Origin: Sporomusa ovata DSM 2662
GTDB taxonomy: Bacteria; Bacillota; Negativicutes; Sporomusales; Sporomusaceae
DNA length: 64,000 bases
Direction: 5' to 3'
Assembly: GCF_000445445.1 (NCBI RefSeq)
Contig: NZ_ASXP01000003.1
Span: 496,001-560,000 of the forward strand
The first letter of the stretch is position 1, and each line of letters begins with the position of its first letter. Positions 7,607 to 15,509 of the stretch are shown here, piece by piece. Under the pieces are notes generated by a model. The model worked only from the letters and a program-made list of their open reading frames with translations, searched no databases and was not told where the DNA came from. The position numbers and the translations under genes are program-made.

Positions 7607-8566
7607 TTATATATCCCCACAACACATAACCCCGGCTAACGACCTGGCCTGGGTTACTGCCCGGAGTACAGCCTGCTCAACCGCCCTAGTGGCCAATACG
7701 CCGACAATATTGATATCAACCGCAACCTGACCGGTTCCTAATGCAAAAATAGTATCGCCATCAAACAGCGTATGTGCCGGTCGGATGGTTCTGGCATAGC
7801 CATTATGCGCCGTCGATGCTACCTTGGTGGCCTGCCCTTTGGTCATAACCGCATTAGTAATGACTGCACCGATGGTGGTATTACCGGCAAACCGATTGCC
7901 TGGTTTTTTCTGTTGGGCAAGCAAACCCTCTTCACAGTTTAAAAATGCAAAGGGATTCGTTTGAAAGGCACCGGCCACAATACTGCCATTAATGGGATTA
8001 ACTACATCTCCCAGACAATTGACGGCGACAATAGCACCTACCATTAGACTGCCTGTACCCAGGCACACTGCCCCAATACCGCCCTTCATGGCATGCTCGG
8101 CGCCAAAAATTTTTCCAACTGTCGCCCCTGTGCCGGCACCTACCGAGCCTTCGGCCAATTCCTGCCTGCCAGCCGCCTGACAGGCCTCATAGCCCATGCA
8201 CTTATCCGGGCGTATCCGATAATCGCCGCAAGTTAAGTCAAACAGCACCGCCCCGACCACAATCGGCACCTTGGTAACACCAACATCAAAACCGCTGCCC
8301 TGCTCCTCCAAGTATTGCATGACCCCGGCTGCCGCATCCAGACCAAAAGCACTGCCACCTGCCAACAAAATGCCATGTACCTTGTCCACATAGTTTACCG
8401 GATTAAGCAAATCTGTTTCCCGTGTGCCTGGCGCACCACCACGCACATCCACACCAACAGTTGCGCCTTCAGGGCAAAGGATGACCGTACAACCAGTGGC
8501 TGCCACCGGATTATCAGCATGGCCAATACGTATTCCAGGAATATCTGTTAACTTTGGCATGTTCAT
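7607..8566 (-). CDS. P1 family peptidase (DmpA/BapA-type aminopeptidase)
   Basis: 319 residues. The family hallmarks are visible: N-terminal IPGIRIGHADNP and TGCTVILCPEGATVGVDVRGGAPGTRETDLL, a LLAGGSAFGLDAA helix, and GNTTIGAVITNA, where the Thr of NTT is the residue at which these proenzymes self-cleave to become N-terminal nucleophile hydrolases. Relatives remove N-terminal residues from peptides or beta-peptides. AAGGTGG precedes the ATG. It follows the TRAP operon but is separated from its end by a terminator at 8648, so it probably has its own promoter. Confidence 0.85.
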   Translation of the reverse strand: MNMPKLTDIPGIRIGHADNPVAATGCTVILCPEGATVGVDVRGGAPGTRETDLLNPVNYVDKVHGILLAGGSAFGLDAAAGVMQYLEEQGSGFDVGVTKVPIVVGAVLFDLTCGDYRIRPDKCMGYEACQAAGRQELAEGSVGAGTGATVGKIFGAEHAMKGGIGAVCLGTGSLMVGAIVAVNCLGDVVNPINGSIVAGAFQTNPFAFLNCEEGLLAQQKKPGNRFAGNTTIGAVITNAVMTKGQATKVASTAHNGYARTIRPAHTLFDGDTIFALGTGQVAVDINIVGVLATRAVEQAVLRAVTQARSLAGVMCCGDI

Positions 8567-8647
8567 ACCACCTTACCTTACAATTTTGGGGTATAGCTGG
8601 ATTCAGCATAGACTACATGAATATAAGTTAGCTGAAATTGAAGTAAA

Positions 8648-8663
8648 GGCTCCCGCAGGAGCC
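8648..8663 (-). terminator. Terminator of the TRAP transporter operon
   Basis: GGCTCC-CGCA-GGAGCC hairpin about 17 bp past the dctM stop; on the minus strand it is followed by TTTACTT. Moderate U-tract. Confidence 0.6.
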
Positions 8664-8679
8664 TCATACCAAACCATCA

Positions 8680-9954
8680 CTATTTAAGAAACGCCGGCAA
8701 CCAAATTAAAATATTTGGAAATAGAGCTAAAACTATCATCAGCAGTACCATCACCAGAGCAAACGGCAATACACCTTTAGCGATTTCCTCCATCCGTGTA
8801 TTTTCGCTAATTCCCTGAATGACAAACAAGTTCATCCCCACAGGCGGAGTAATCAGTGCCAACTCCATATTAATAACCATAATTACACAAAACCATATTG
8901 GATCAAAACCAAGCTTCATTATAATAGGATACAAAATCGGCAAGGTAATAAGAATGATTGATACAGTCTCCAGAAAACAGCCCAAGAATAACAGCACCAG
9001 GTTAATGAGTAGAAGAATTATCCAACGGCCAGCATCCAGCGCAATTACGAATTCGGTCATTTGCTGAGGCAACTGCAGCACTGTTAAGACAAACCCAAAC
9101 AACATAGCACCGATAATTATCGCAAAAATCATGGTTGTCGTTTTCACACTATCTGCAAGAATACTTGACAGATCACGCCAGGTAAGTGTTTTGTACACAA
9201 AAAAGGTAATAATGAGACTATAAATGGTACCGACTGCAGCCGCCTCAGTGGGAGTAAACCAACCGGCGTAGATCCCACCCACAACAAGAACAGGCAGCAT
9301 GAGTCCCCAGAAGGAACGCCGTAGAGCCTCCAGTCTTTTTGCCCAGGAAGCAGCCGGCTCTGGTACTACTTCTCTAGCCTGAAACACCACCAAAGTAATA
9401 AATAGCAACATCAGCAACACGCCTGGTACTACTCCGGATATAAATAGTTGCCCAACAGATTCACCGGTAATAGAACCATAGAGGATCATCGGAATACTCG
9501 GCGGTATGAGAATACCTAACGTGCCACCTGCCGCCACTGAGCCAAGTACCATTTGCTTGTTATAACCGCGTGACAACATCTCGGGAATTGCCACCGCCCC
9601 AATGGTTACAGCAGTAGCTACACTTGATCCGGAAATAGCAGCAAATATTGCACAAGCTAAAATAGTTGCTATTCCTAAACCACCTGGCAAGTGGCGCAGC
9701 CATTTACTGGCCACCTCAAATAAATCACTGCCAACTTTGCCACTAAGAAGAATCTGACTCATCAGTACATATAACGGTATCGCCGTGAGCACAAAGTCGT
9801 CAAGTGACTTATAGGCAATATTCGGAACCTGGGCAAAAGTAGTAACACCACCAGCCAAAAAGTACATACCTGCTAGGCCTGCAAGACTAAGACTAAAAGC
9901 CACCGGCACACCAGTAAGCAGGAGCAACAATAATACTGCGATCAAAGCTTCCAC
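8680..9954 (-). CDS. dctM: TRAP transporter large permease (DctM)
   Basis: 424 residues, about 12 hydrophobic segments, standard for the DctM subunit. Typical stretches are GVPVAFSLSLAGLAG at the start, SGSSVATAVTIGAVAIPEM, LGILIPPSIPMILYGSITGES and TPTEAAAVG. It is the transport channel and uses a sodium or proton gradient. The start is a GTG immediately after the dctQ stop codon, with AGGAGGG in the end of dctQ as ribosome site, so the two are translationally coupled. Substrate is set by DctP and is unknown; the family mostly moves C4-dicarboxylates and other organic acids. Confidence 0.95.
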   Translation of the reverse strand: MEALIAVLLLLLLTGVPVAFSLSLAGLAGMYFLAGGVTTFAQVPNIAYKSLDDFVLTAIPLYVLMSQILLSGKVGSDLFEVASKWLRHLPGGLGIATILACAIFAAISGSSVATAVTIGAVAIPEMLSRGYNKQMVLGSVAAGGTLGILIPPSIPMILYGSITGESVGQLFISGVVPGVLLMLLFITLVVFQAREVVPEPAASWAKRLEALRRSFWGLMLPVLVVGGIYAGWFTPTEAAAVGTIYSLIITFFVYKTLTWRDLSSILADSVKTTTMIFAIIIGAMLFGFVLTVLQLPQQMTEFVIALDAGRWIILLLINLVLLFLGCFLETVSIILITLPILYPIIMKLGFDPIWFCVIMVINMELALITPPVGMNLFVIQGISENTRMEEIAKGVLPFALVMVLLMIVLALFPNILIWLPAFLK

Positions 9955-10500
9955 TTAGCCATCCCTCCTTTTCGATGCTTTCTCGGGAGTAAGACGCCGC
10001 TTAGTGCTCAGATCCAGGATATCCAAAATAATTTTGCGGGCAAGCTGCAAAAGCAGCAACAAAAACCCTACCGGCAACGATAGCTGCGGAATAAATAAGG
10101 GTACCCTAAGCGTACTTGGAGAAGTATTGTTCATTTGATATGACGTCAGTACCATATCCCAACTCTCCACTAAAAAAACAAAACACATCCCTGTTACAAC
10201 AATACCAACAAAAATAGTAAGACAGGCATTACTGCGTTCAGATAGCCTTGCTGTCAAAATATCTACTCGAATATGCTTATCATCAGCATAGGTAGCCGCT
10301 AACCCGAGGAAACCACTTGCCAATACCAGATACACTGACAATTCCAGCGACCATTCGGTAGGAGCATCAAAGAGCCCGCGGGCAATAACTTCATAACATA
10401 CTATAACTGCTGTAGCCAGAATAAACAACCCGGCAAGCACAGTTGCCAAGCTTGTTACTTTTTGAATAATCTGGTCAACCAGTTCTACCACTTTACGCAA
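9955..10500 (-). CDS. dctQ: TRAP transporter small permease (DctQ)
   Basis: 181 residues with four hydrophobic segments and the family pattern RGLFDAPTEWSLELSVYL followed by LGLAATYADDKHIRVDIL. It forms the membrane complex with DctM and docks the binding protein. Gene order dctP-dctQ-dctM with 28 nt and then no gap supports one transcript. Confidence 0.95.
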   Translation of the reverse strand: MRKVVELVDQIIQKVTSLATVLAGLFILATAVIVCYEVIARGLFDAPTEWSLELSVYLVLASGFLGLAATYADDKHIRVDILTARLSERSNACLTIFVGIVVTGMCFVFLVESWDMVLTSYQMNNTSPSTLRVPLFIPQLSLPVGFLLLLLQLARKIILDILDLSTKRRLTPEKASKRRDG

Positions 10501-10528
10501 AACAATACCTCCCGCGGAATAGTAACAA

Positions 10529-11569
10529 TCATTTAAGACCTTTACAGATAGTAATCAATTCCTGTCCGATCTGGCCGGTACGTTTAATAAACAGCTCCTG
10601 CACAGGTTCAGTGGCTTTTTGCCAAACAGGAATTTCGCTTTCAGGAACAACATAGACTTCTACACCTTTATCTTTTAATGCCTGCAGCGTCTTTTGATCT
10701 TCATTTTTAGCTTCAGCTCTGATCGAATCGCCTACCTCTTTAGCAGCCTCCTGCATAATTTTTTGCTGTTCTGGCGTCAGGCTATTCCAAAACTTAAGAT
10801 TGATTGATACTACAAACTCAGGGAAAGCATGATTAGTCATGGTAAGGTATTTAGAAACCTCATACATTTTCCGTTCATACATAGCCGTCGTACCAGAGGT
10901 TTGTCCATCGATCGTGCCACGCTGCATAGCCATGTAGACTTCGCCAGATCCCATGGTTACAGGCGATGCTCCTAATGCTTTAATAGTTTCTGAAGGAAGT
11001 TCACCATAGCCCCGCAGTTTCAAACCTTTAAAATCTTCCGGTTTGGTAAGCGGGCGTTTGTTATTGCCAAATTGAACAAACCCATAATCGGCCCAAATTA
11101 ATACCTTAGCGCCTTTTTTCTCCATTTCCCCGGATAATTTGTCACCCACTCCGCCGGCAATGGCCTTTTCGATACGATCATAGCTGGGAAACAAAAATGG
11201 CACATCAAAGATCTCCATCGTGGGAATAACCGAAGACCACATGGCTGTCGAATTAAGACCCATCTCTACCCCGCCGTTCATGACAGCGTCATTCATGCTT
11301 TTATCATTATAAAGCTGGCCTGACGGATAAATATTTATCTGAATATTTCCTTGTGACTTTTCATTTACCTTCTTGGCGAAATCCTCCATACCCCGGGCTA
11401 AGTGATGGGCAACAGGCAAATTATGAGCCAATTTAGCCACAACCTTACCATTAGCCCCAGTGCTGGCTGCCTGCTTTTGGTCTGAGGACTTGCCACAGCC
11501 TCCCAATACAACTAACGCTGCTACCACCAACAATGTTACTACAGTCCGAATCATTCCTGCTTTTTTCAT
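10529..11569 (-). CDS. dctP: TRAP transporter solute-binding lipoprotein (DctP)
   Basis: 346 residues. The N-terminus is a lipoprotein signal (hydrophobic run then LGGCGKS, lipid on Cys25), so it is probably tethered to the membrane instead of free in the periplasm. The mature part has DctP landmarks: AHNLPVAHHLARGMEDFAKK, INIYPSGQLYND, FDVPFLFPSY, GLKLRGYGELPSETIKALGA, YMAMQRGTIDGQTSG. Its ATG overlaps the stop of the upstream enzyme gene (ATGA) and has GGAGGG at the right distance. The ligand is not predictable from sequence; the co-transcribed PEP-mutase-family enzyme suggests a branched or substituted dicarboxylate or hydroxyacid. Confidence 0.95.
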   Translation of the reverse strand: MKKAGMIRTVVTLLVVAALVVLGGCGKSSDQKQAASTGANGKVVAKLAHNLPVAHHLARGMEDFAKKVNEKSQGNIQINIYPSGQLYNDKSMNDAVMNGGVEMGLNSTAMWSSVIPTMEIFDVPFLFPSYDRIEKAIAGGVGDKLSGEMEKKGAKVLIWADYGFVQFGNNKRPLTKPEDFKGLKLRGYGELPSETIKALGASPVTMGSGEVYMAMQRGTIDGQTSGTTAMYERKMYEVSKYLTMTNHAFPEFVVSINLKFWNSLTPEQQKIMQEAAKEVGDSIRAEAKNEDQKTLQALKDKGVEVYVVPESEIPVWQKATEPVQELFIKRTGQIGQELITICKGLK

Positions 11570-12462
11570 GTGTTTTTCCCTCCACCAAATTTGTATTTTT
11601 GCTCTAACTCCTGAAATTTTTCTAAGCCGACAAACTGATTAAATTCACTAAAATTGAGCATCGAATCTTCATAACGCTTAGTCGTACCTGTTTCTTTCAG
11701 TTCAGTAAAGATAGCTGTTAACGAATGTACTACCGCATAAAGTGCCGTACAAGGCCAAAATACGATTTTGAAACCTAATGCCTGAAGCTGCCCTGCAGTT
11801 AACCCCGGCGTCTTACCGCCCTCAATCATGTTGGCAATTAGAATGGCATCAGGAAAAGTTTTCCCGATGCGTTCTAATTCCCGTTCGTCTTGAGGAGCTT
11901 CAATAAACAGCGCCTCGGCCCCAGCCGCCAGATAGCGTTTGCCACGCTCGATTGCATTGTCTAAACCTAGTACGCTGCGCGCGTCTGTGCGAGCCACAAT
12001 CAAGGTTGCCGGATTTACCTTAGCCTCTACAGCAGCCCGTATTTTTTGCTCATGCTCCTCAGGAGCAATGACTTCCTTGCCGCCCATGTGTCCGCAGCGC
12101 TTTGGCCAGACCTGATCCTCAAAGATAATGGCTGCTGCGCCGGCTTGCTCATATTCGCGCACCGTACGCCGCACGCTCAATGCATTGCCATAGCCGGTAT
12201 CACCATCAGCCATTACCGGCAGGTCTATCGCATTATTTATTACCTTAACTGCTTCTGCCATCTCAGTCATTGACAAATAGCCCACATCAGGCTGCGCCAA
12301 CTTTGCAGCTGCAATGCTGTACCCCCCCATGACCACGACGTTAAATCCAACTTTTTCGGCAATTTTGGCTGTCAGCGCATCATAAATTCCCGGTAATACC
12401 AAAATGTCTGGTCCCATCAATAACTTACGTAATTTTGTCGCTTTGTCAGTCAAATTTTTCAT
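11566..12462 (-). CDS. Isocitrate lyase/PEP mutase-family enzyme (methylisocitrate or dimethylmalate lyase-like)
   Basis: 298 residues, a complete TIM-barrel of this superfamily. Metal-binding motif LPVMADGDTGYGN (Asp86, Asp88), IIFEDQVWPKRCGHMGGKE with the lyase-type catalytic Cys123 in KRCGH, and IVARTDAR. The Cys loop argues for a carbon-carbon lyase cleaving 2-hydroxy-acids (methylisocitrate, 2,3-dimethylmalate) and against phosphonate mutase. First gene after a T-box leader and overlapping dctP, so enzyme and importer likely handle the same compound. Two starts are possible: the ATG at 12462 is only 2 nt from AGGAGG (12465-12470), while the TTG at 12453 is 11 nt away. Confidence 0.8.
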   Translation of the reverse strand: MKNLTDKATKLRKLLMGPDILVLPGIYDALTAKIAEKVGFNVVVMGGYSIAAAKLAQPDVGYLSMTEMAEAVKVINNAIDLPVMADGDTGYGNALSVRRTVREYEQAGAAAIIFEDQVWPKRCGHMGGKEVIAPEEHEQKIRAAVEAKVNPATLIVARTDARSVLGLDNAIERGKRYLAAGAEALFIEAPQDERELERIGKTFPDAILIANMIEGGKTPGLTAGQLQALGFKIVFWPCTALYAVVHSLTAIFTELKETGTTKRYEDSMLNFSEFNQFVGLEKFQELEQKYKFGGGKNT

Positions 12463-12482
12463 TTCCTCCTTTTAAACATAAA

Positions 12483-12823
12483 AAACCCCTATTGGCATAT
12501 CATCACTACACCAATAGGGGCGAATTACTCGCGGTACCACCCTACATTATACTTACACTCCGGTTAACGCCCGGAAGTCGCTTTTGTCTACTTGCACACC
12601 TATTTGAGTTCAACAAAAGAGTTCATGGGGGAGATTTACTAACGGCTGCCGCGCCGGTTCACACCTGCCACCGGCTCTCTGCTGCAGCTTAGCCGCTGCT
12701 TTAACCCAATCATTACCTTAGCTATGAATTTTGCTATCTTGAGAAAACGTCCATTAGCAACGTATATTTGTTTAGAACTACCAGCTATATTGTAATATGC
12801 AGCAACAAAAATATGTAACTATG
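12483..12823 (-). promoter_or_regulatory. T-box riboswitch upstream of the lyase/TRAP operon
   Basis: On the minus strand the T-box GGGTGGTACCGCG lies at about 12530-12542, followed by a strong terminator (10-bp stem CCCCTATTGG/CCAATAGGGG, then T6, about 12481-12520). Stem I includes the conserved AGAGAG followed by a CCGGT/ACCGG arm and a GCTGC/GCAGC helix. The specifier loop is not canonical: no clear AGTA on its 5' side, and the 3' side reads TAAATCTCC, so ATC (Ile), CTC (Leu) and TCT (Ser) are all possible. The TGGT bulge predicts a tRNA with discriminator A. An amino-acid-starvation signal would turn on the operon. Confidence 0.88.
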
Positions 12824-12829
12824 TTATAC

Positions 12830-12858
12830 ATTATCACAGCTTGCTAGTATTTTGTCAA
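12830..12858 (-). promoter_or_regulatory. Promoter of the second T-box transcript
   Basis: Minus strand: consensus TTGACA (12853-12858), 17-nt spacer, GATAAT (12830-12835). It lies 10 bp past the end of the HD-hydrolase gene. Confidence 0.7.
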
Positions 12859-12868
12859 TAATTCTTTC

Positions 12869-13465
12869 TTAGCTATTCTGAAGATAGCCCTTTTTGATAG
12901 AATCCTGGATAATCTCGTCAACAAGCCGCCCCAACTCAATGGCGATTGCGGCTGTCCGCTTGTTGCGTTCTTTTACTTTATCACTGGTTATCCCATTTAA
13001 CTGCCAGGATTTTCCCTGCGTATGATAATGCAATAACAATGGCTGTAGTCTGTCCAAGGCATCCGCAAGACGAGCTTCCGAGCTGACTCTTTGTTCAAAC
13101 TCCTCCCATAAAGAGCGAAATTCCTGAGCCTGGTCACCGGGCAGCAAGCCAAATAGCCTGTCAGCGGCCTTAGTTTCCCGCTCTTCTTTATCCTGTCCAG
13201 CCTGTTTATCAAAGCAATAAGTATCACCAGCATCAATTTCCACAATATCGTGAATAAGAACCATTTTAAGTACCTTAAGCACATCTACTTGCTGACTGGT
13301 AACATGCTCAGCAAGTAGCATAGCCATAATCGCTAAATGCCAGGAGTGTTCCGCGTCTGTTTCATGGCGCTCACTGCCAATAACAAAATTTTTCCGATAT
13401 ATCTGTTTAATTTTATCAATTTCAACAATGAACTCGATCTGCCGCTTCAACCGTTCAGTAGTCAC
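12869..13465 (-). CDS. HD-domain hydrolase (YfbR/HDDC2-like nucleotidase)
   Basis: 198 residues. Metal-binding residues of the HD superfamily are present: His in FVIGSERHETDAEHSWHLA, the HD pair in VLIHDIVEIDAGDTYCFD, and the late Asp in RLADALDRLQPLL. This layout fits the YfbR/HDDC2 branch, whose tested members are 5'-deoxynucleotidases. Its own product here is untested. The gene is monocistronic: 405 bp to the next minus-strand gene, with the second T-box promoter directly after its stop. Confidence 0.8.
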   Translation of the reverse strand: MTTERLKRQIEFIVEIDKIKQIYRKNFVIGSERHETDAEHSWHLAIMAMLLAEHVTSQQVDVLKVLKMVLIHDIVEIDAGDTYCFDKQAGQDKEERETKAADRLFGLLPGDQAQEFRSLWEEFEQRVSSEARLADALDRLQPLLLHYHTQGKSWQLNGITSDKVKERNKRTAAIAIELGRLVDEIIQDSIKKGYLQNS

Positions 13466-13639
13466 ACACTATCCTTCTTTCATTAATATGAGAATCGCTA
13501 ACATTCTAATAATTAGCATAACTTTACTCTATTCTTGAAACTTATCAATTATCCTGCAATAAAATAGCGCTTACCGTAATTTTTTTTATATTTTGTTGGT
13601 AATTATTTCTTTACTATGATATACTTAGTATCTCTCCGG

Positions 13640-13797
13640 TCAAATTTTATCCAATGTTGGCTTTAAGCCGAACCTTTTATACAGGGCGGTTGCCGACTGG
13701 CTTTAGCCGCGGCGATAACATAATGAAGCAGTTTAGTTCCATAGCCTGGGTTTTGCCACTTCCTGGCTATAGCAAATTTACAAAACTGAATTTTTTT
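13640..13797 (+). promoter_or_regulatory. Candidate structured leader with internal terminator ahead of the helicase gene
   Basis: The 555 bp before the helicase gene hold GC-rich helices in AT-rich DNA: GGCTT-t-AAGCC (13659-13669), a GGCGG/CCGCGG-rich block (13685-13714), then a long hairpin CAGTTT (13729-13734)/AAACTG (13783-13788) enclosing ATAGCC (13741-13746)/GGCTAT (13765-13770), followed by AATTTTTTT. A second small hairpin TTTGCTC-TT-GAGCAAA follows at 13794-13809. This looks like a regulated leader with transcription termination. It matches none of the riboswitch consensus sequences I tried by eye. A second possible -10 (TATAAT, about 13951) lies nearer the gene. Confidence 0.4.
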
Positions 13798-14020
13798 GCT
13801 CTTGAGCAAATTTTGATATTACTGAGATGAGCTGACCATCTTCGAAAAGATCATTATAGATTCCATTATTTTATCCCAACAGAAAGATGACCTTTCTTAA
13901 AAAACAGGATAAAGAAAAGTTAACTTTCTTTATGGATTACGGCAAAGCAGTATATAATCACTTGCAGACTGGCGATACTATTTTAAAAAAGATTTAAGCA
14001 ACACAAGGAGGCTACATTAA

Positions 14021-15442
14021 TTGGTAAAATTTAAAGAGCTAGGAATTAGCGATTTAACAATACGCGCCCTTAGCGATATGGGCTTTGAAGAGCCGACACC
14101 GATTCAGGAACAGGCTATCCCGATATTACTTGCCGGTAAAGATTTGGTTGGACAGGCCCAAACCGGTACAGGTAAAACAGCCGCATTTGGCATTCCCTTA
14201 TTAGAAAACATTGGTAAAAGTGTTGGGGCAACTTTTGGCATTGTGTTAACCCCAACCCGTGAACTGTGCATTCAGGTGGCCGAAGAACTCAACAAACTTG
14301 GGCAGTTCTCAAATGTACGGACCCTCCCTATCTATGGCGGGCAGGATATTCAACGTCAAATTAAATCCTTACAAAGGAAACCGCAAATCATTGTCGCTAC
14401 CCCTGGCCGACTGATGGACCATATGGATCGCCGTACAATTAAACTTAACGATATCAAAATGGTAGTTATGGACGAAGGCGATGAAATGCTCAACATGGGC
14501 TTCATTGAGGATATTGAGAAGATATTGAGCGCTACGCCTGATTCCCGCCAAACTTTGCTCTTTTCGGCTACCATGCCTCGTCAGATTCAAAACTTGGCCC
14601 AACGGTTTTTAAAGGACCCGGCACTTATCAGCATCAAGTCCAAAGAAGTAACTGTTCCACTTATTGAGCAATATTATATGGAAGTGCTTGACAGACAAAA
14701 ATTTGACGTGTTCTGCCGCCTCCTGGATATCCAGTCACCAGAACTGTCGATTGTTTTCGGCAGAACTAAACGCCGGGTAGATGAACTGACCGAAGGATTA
14801 AAAAAGCGTGGCTATTCCGCTGAAGGCATTCACGGCGACCTTACCCAGGCCAAACGCGATTCCGTCTTGCGCCAATTCCGCGAAGGCATTATCGATATTC
14901 TCGTCGCTACCGATGTGGCTGCCCGCGGCTTAGACGTCAGCGGTGTCACCCATGTTTACAACTTTGATATTCCTCAGGACCCGGAAAGCTATGTGCACCG
15001 GGTTGGCCGTACAGGCCGCGCTGGTCAAACCGGTCTGGCCATGACCTTTGTTATCCCCCGGGAACTAGACCATTTGCGGTCAATCGAACGGCTAACCAAG
15101 CGCAAGATTGTGCGAATGCCTGTACCTACCGTAACTGAGGCTATTGAAGGCCAGCAACGCTTAGCTGTTGAAAAATTACTCAATCAGATTGAAGACGGCG
15201 GACTTGAACAATACCGCGGTCGGGCCGAAGAGCTGCTCACTGAAACAGATTCTGTCGCCTTGCTGTCGGCCGCACTTAAACTATTAACCAAAGAGCCAGA
15301 CTGTACACCCATTAAAATTACTGAGGAAGCACCGTTACGCAGCCGTTCCTACGGCGGCGGCAAACGCAGACCACAAGAAAATAGAAAATCCGCCTCTGCC
15401 GGTGGCAAACCGCGTTATAAATCAAACGGTTTTAGAAAATAG
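14021..15442 (+). CDS. DEAD-box ATP-dependent RNA helicase (CshA/DeaD-like)
   Basis: 473 residues. The TTG at 14021 is the start, nine bases after AAGGAGG. All helicase motifs can be read: Q motif (FEEPTPIQEQAIPIL), Walker A AQTGTGKT (46-53), PTRELCIQ, TPGRLMD, motif II at 151-154, motif III SAT, then in the second RecA lobe IVFGRTKRRVDEL, VATDVAARGLDV and HRVGRTGRAGQTG. The C-terminus is basic (RSRSYGGGKRRP), as usual for RNA binding. Motif II reads DEGD instead of DEAD: codon 153 is GGC. It unwinds structured RNA in ribosome assembly or cold adaptation; the unusual leader upstream fits cold or growth control. Confidence 0.93.
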   Translation: MVKFKELGISDLTIRALSDMGFEEPTPIQEQAIPILLAGKDLVGQAQTGTGKTAAFGIPLLENIGKSVGATFGIVLTPTRELCIQVAEELNKLGQFSNVRTLPIYGGQDIQRQIKSLQRKPQIIVATPGRLMDHMDRRTIKLNDIKMVVMDEGDEMLNMGFIEDIEKILSATPDSRQTLLFSATMPRQIQNLAQRFLKDPALISIKSKEVTVPLIEQYYMEVLDRQKFDVFCRLLDIQSPELSIVFGRTKRRVDELTEGLKKRGYSAEGIHGDLTQAKRDSVLRQFREGIIDILVATDVAARGLDVSGVTHVYNFDIPQDPESYVHRVGRTGRAGQTGLAMTFVIPRELDHLRSIERLTKRKIVRMPVPTVTEAIEGQQRLAVEKLLNQIEDGGLEQYRGRAEELLTETDSVALLSAALKLLTKEPDCTPIKITEEAPLRSRSYGGGKRRPQENRKSASAGGKPRYKSNGFRK

Positions 15443-15467
15443 CCAAAACAAAATATGTATAAATACA

Positions 15468-15509
15468 AACCAGGAAGTCACAGACCACTCTGTGACTTCC
15501 TGGTTTTTA
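15468..15509. terminator. Bidirectional terminator between helicase and aminopeptidase genes
   Basis: A perfect 17-bp stem (15468-15484 with 15489-15505, loop CCAC) followed by T3-5. The minus-strand aminopeptidase stop lies inside its right edge. Confidence 0.9.

Noticed and set aside
8315..8687. Two plus-strand frames antisense to the P1 peptidase
   Set aside because: Shadow frames; the minus strand encodes an obvious peptidase and there is no ribosome site.
13640..13800. c-di-GMP riboswitch (GEMM) in the helicase leader
   Set aside because: The conserved GEMM core elements are not present. I also looked for them before the GGDEF genes and saw none.
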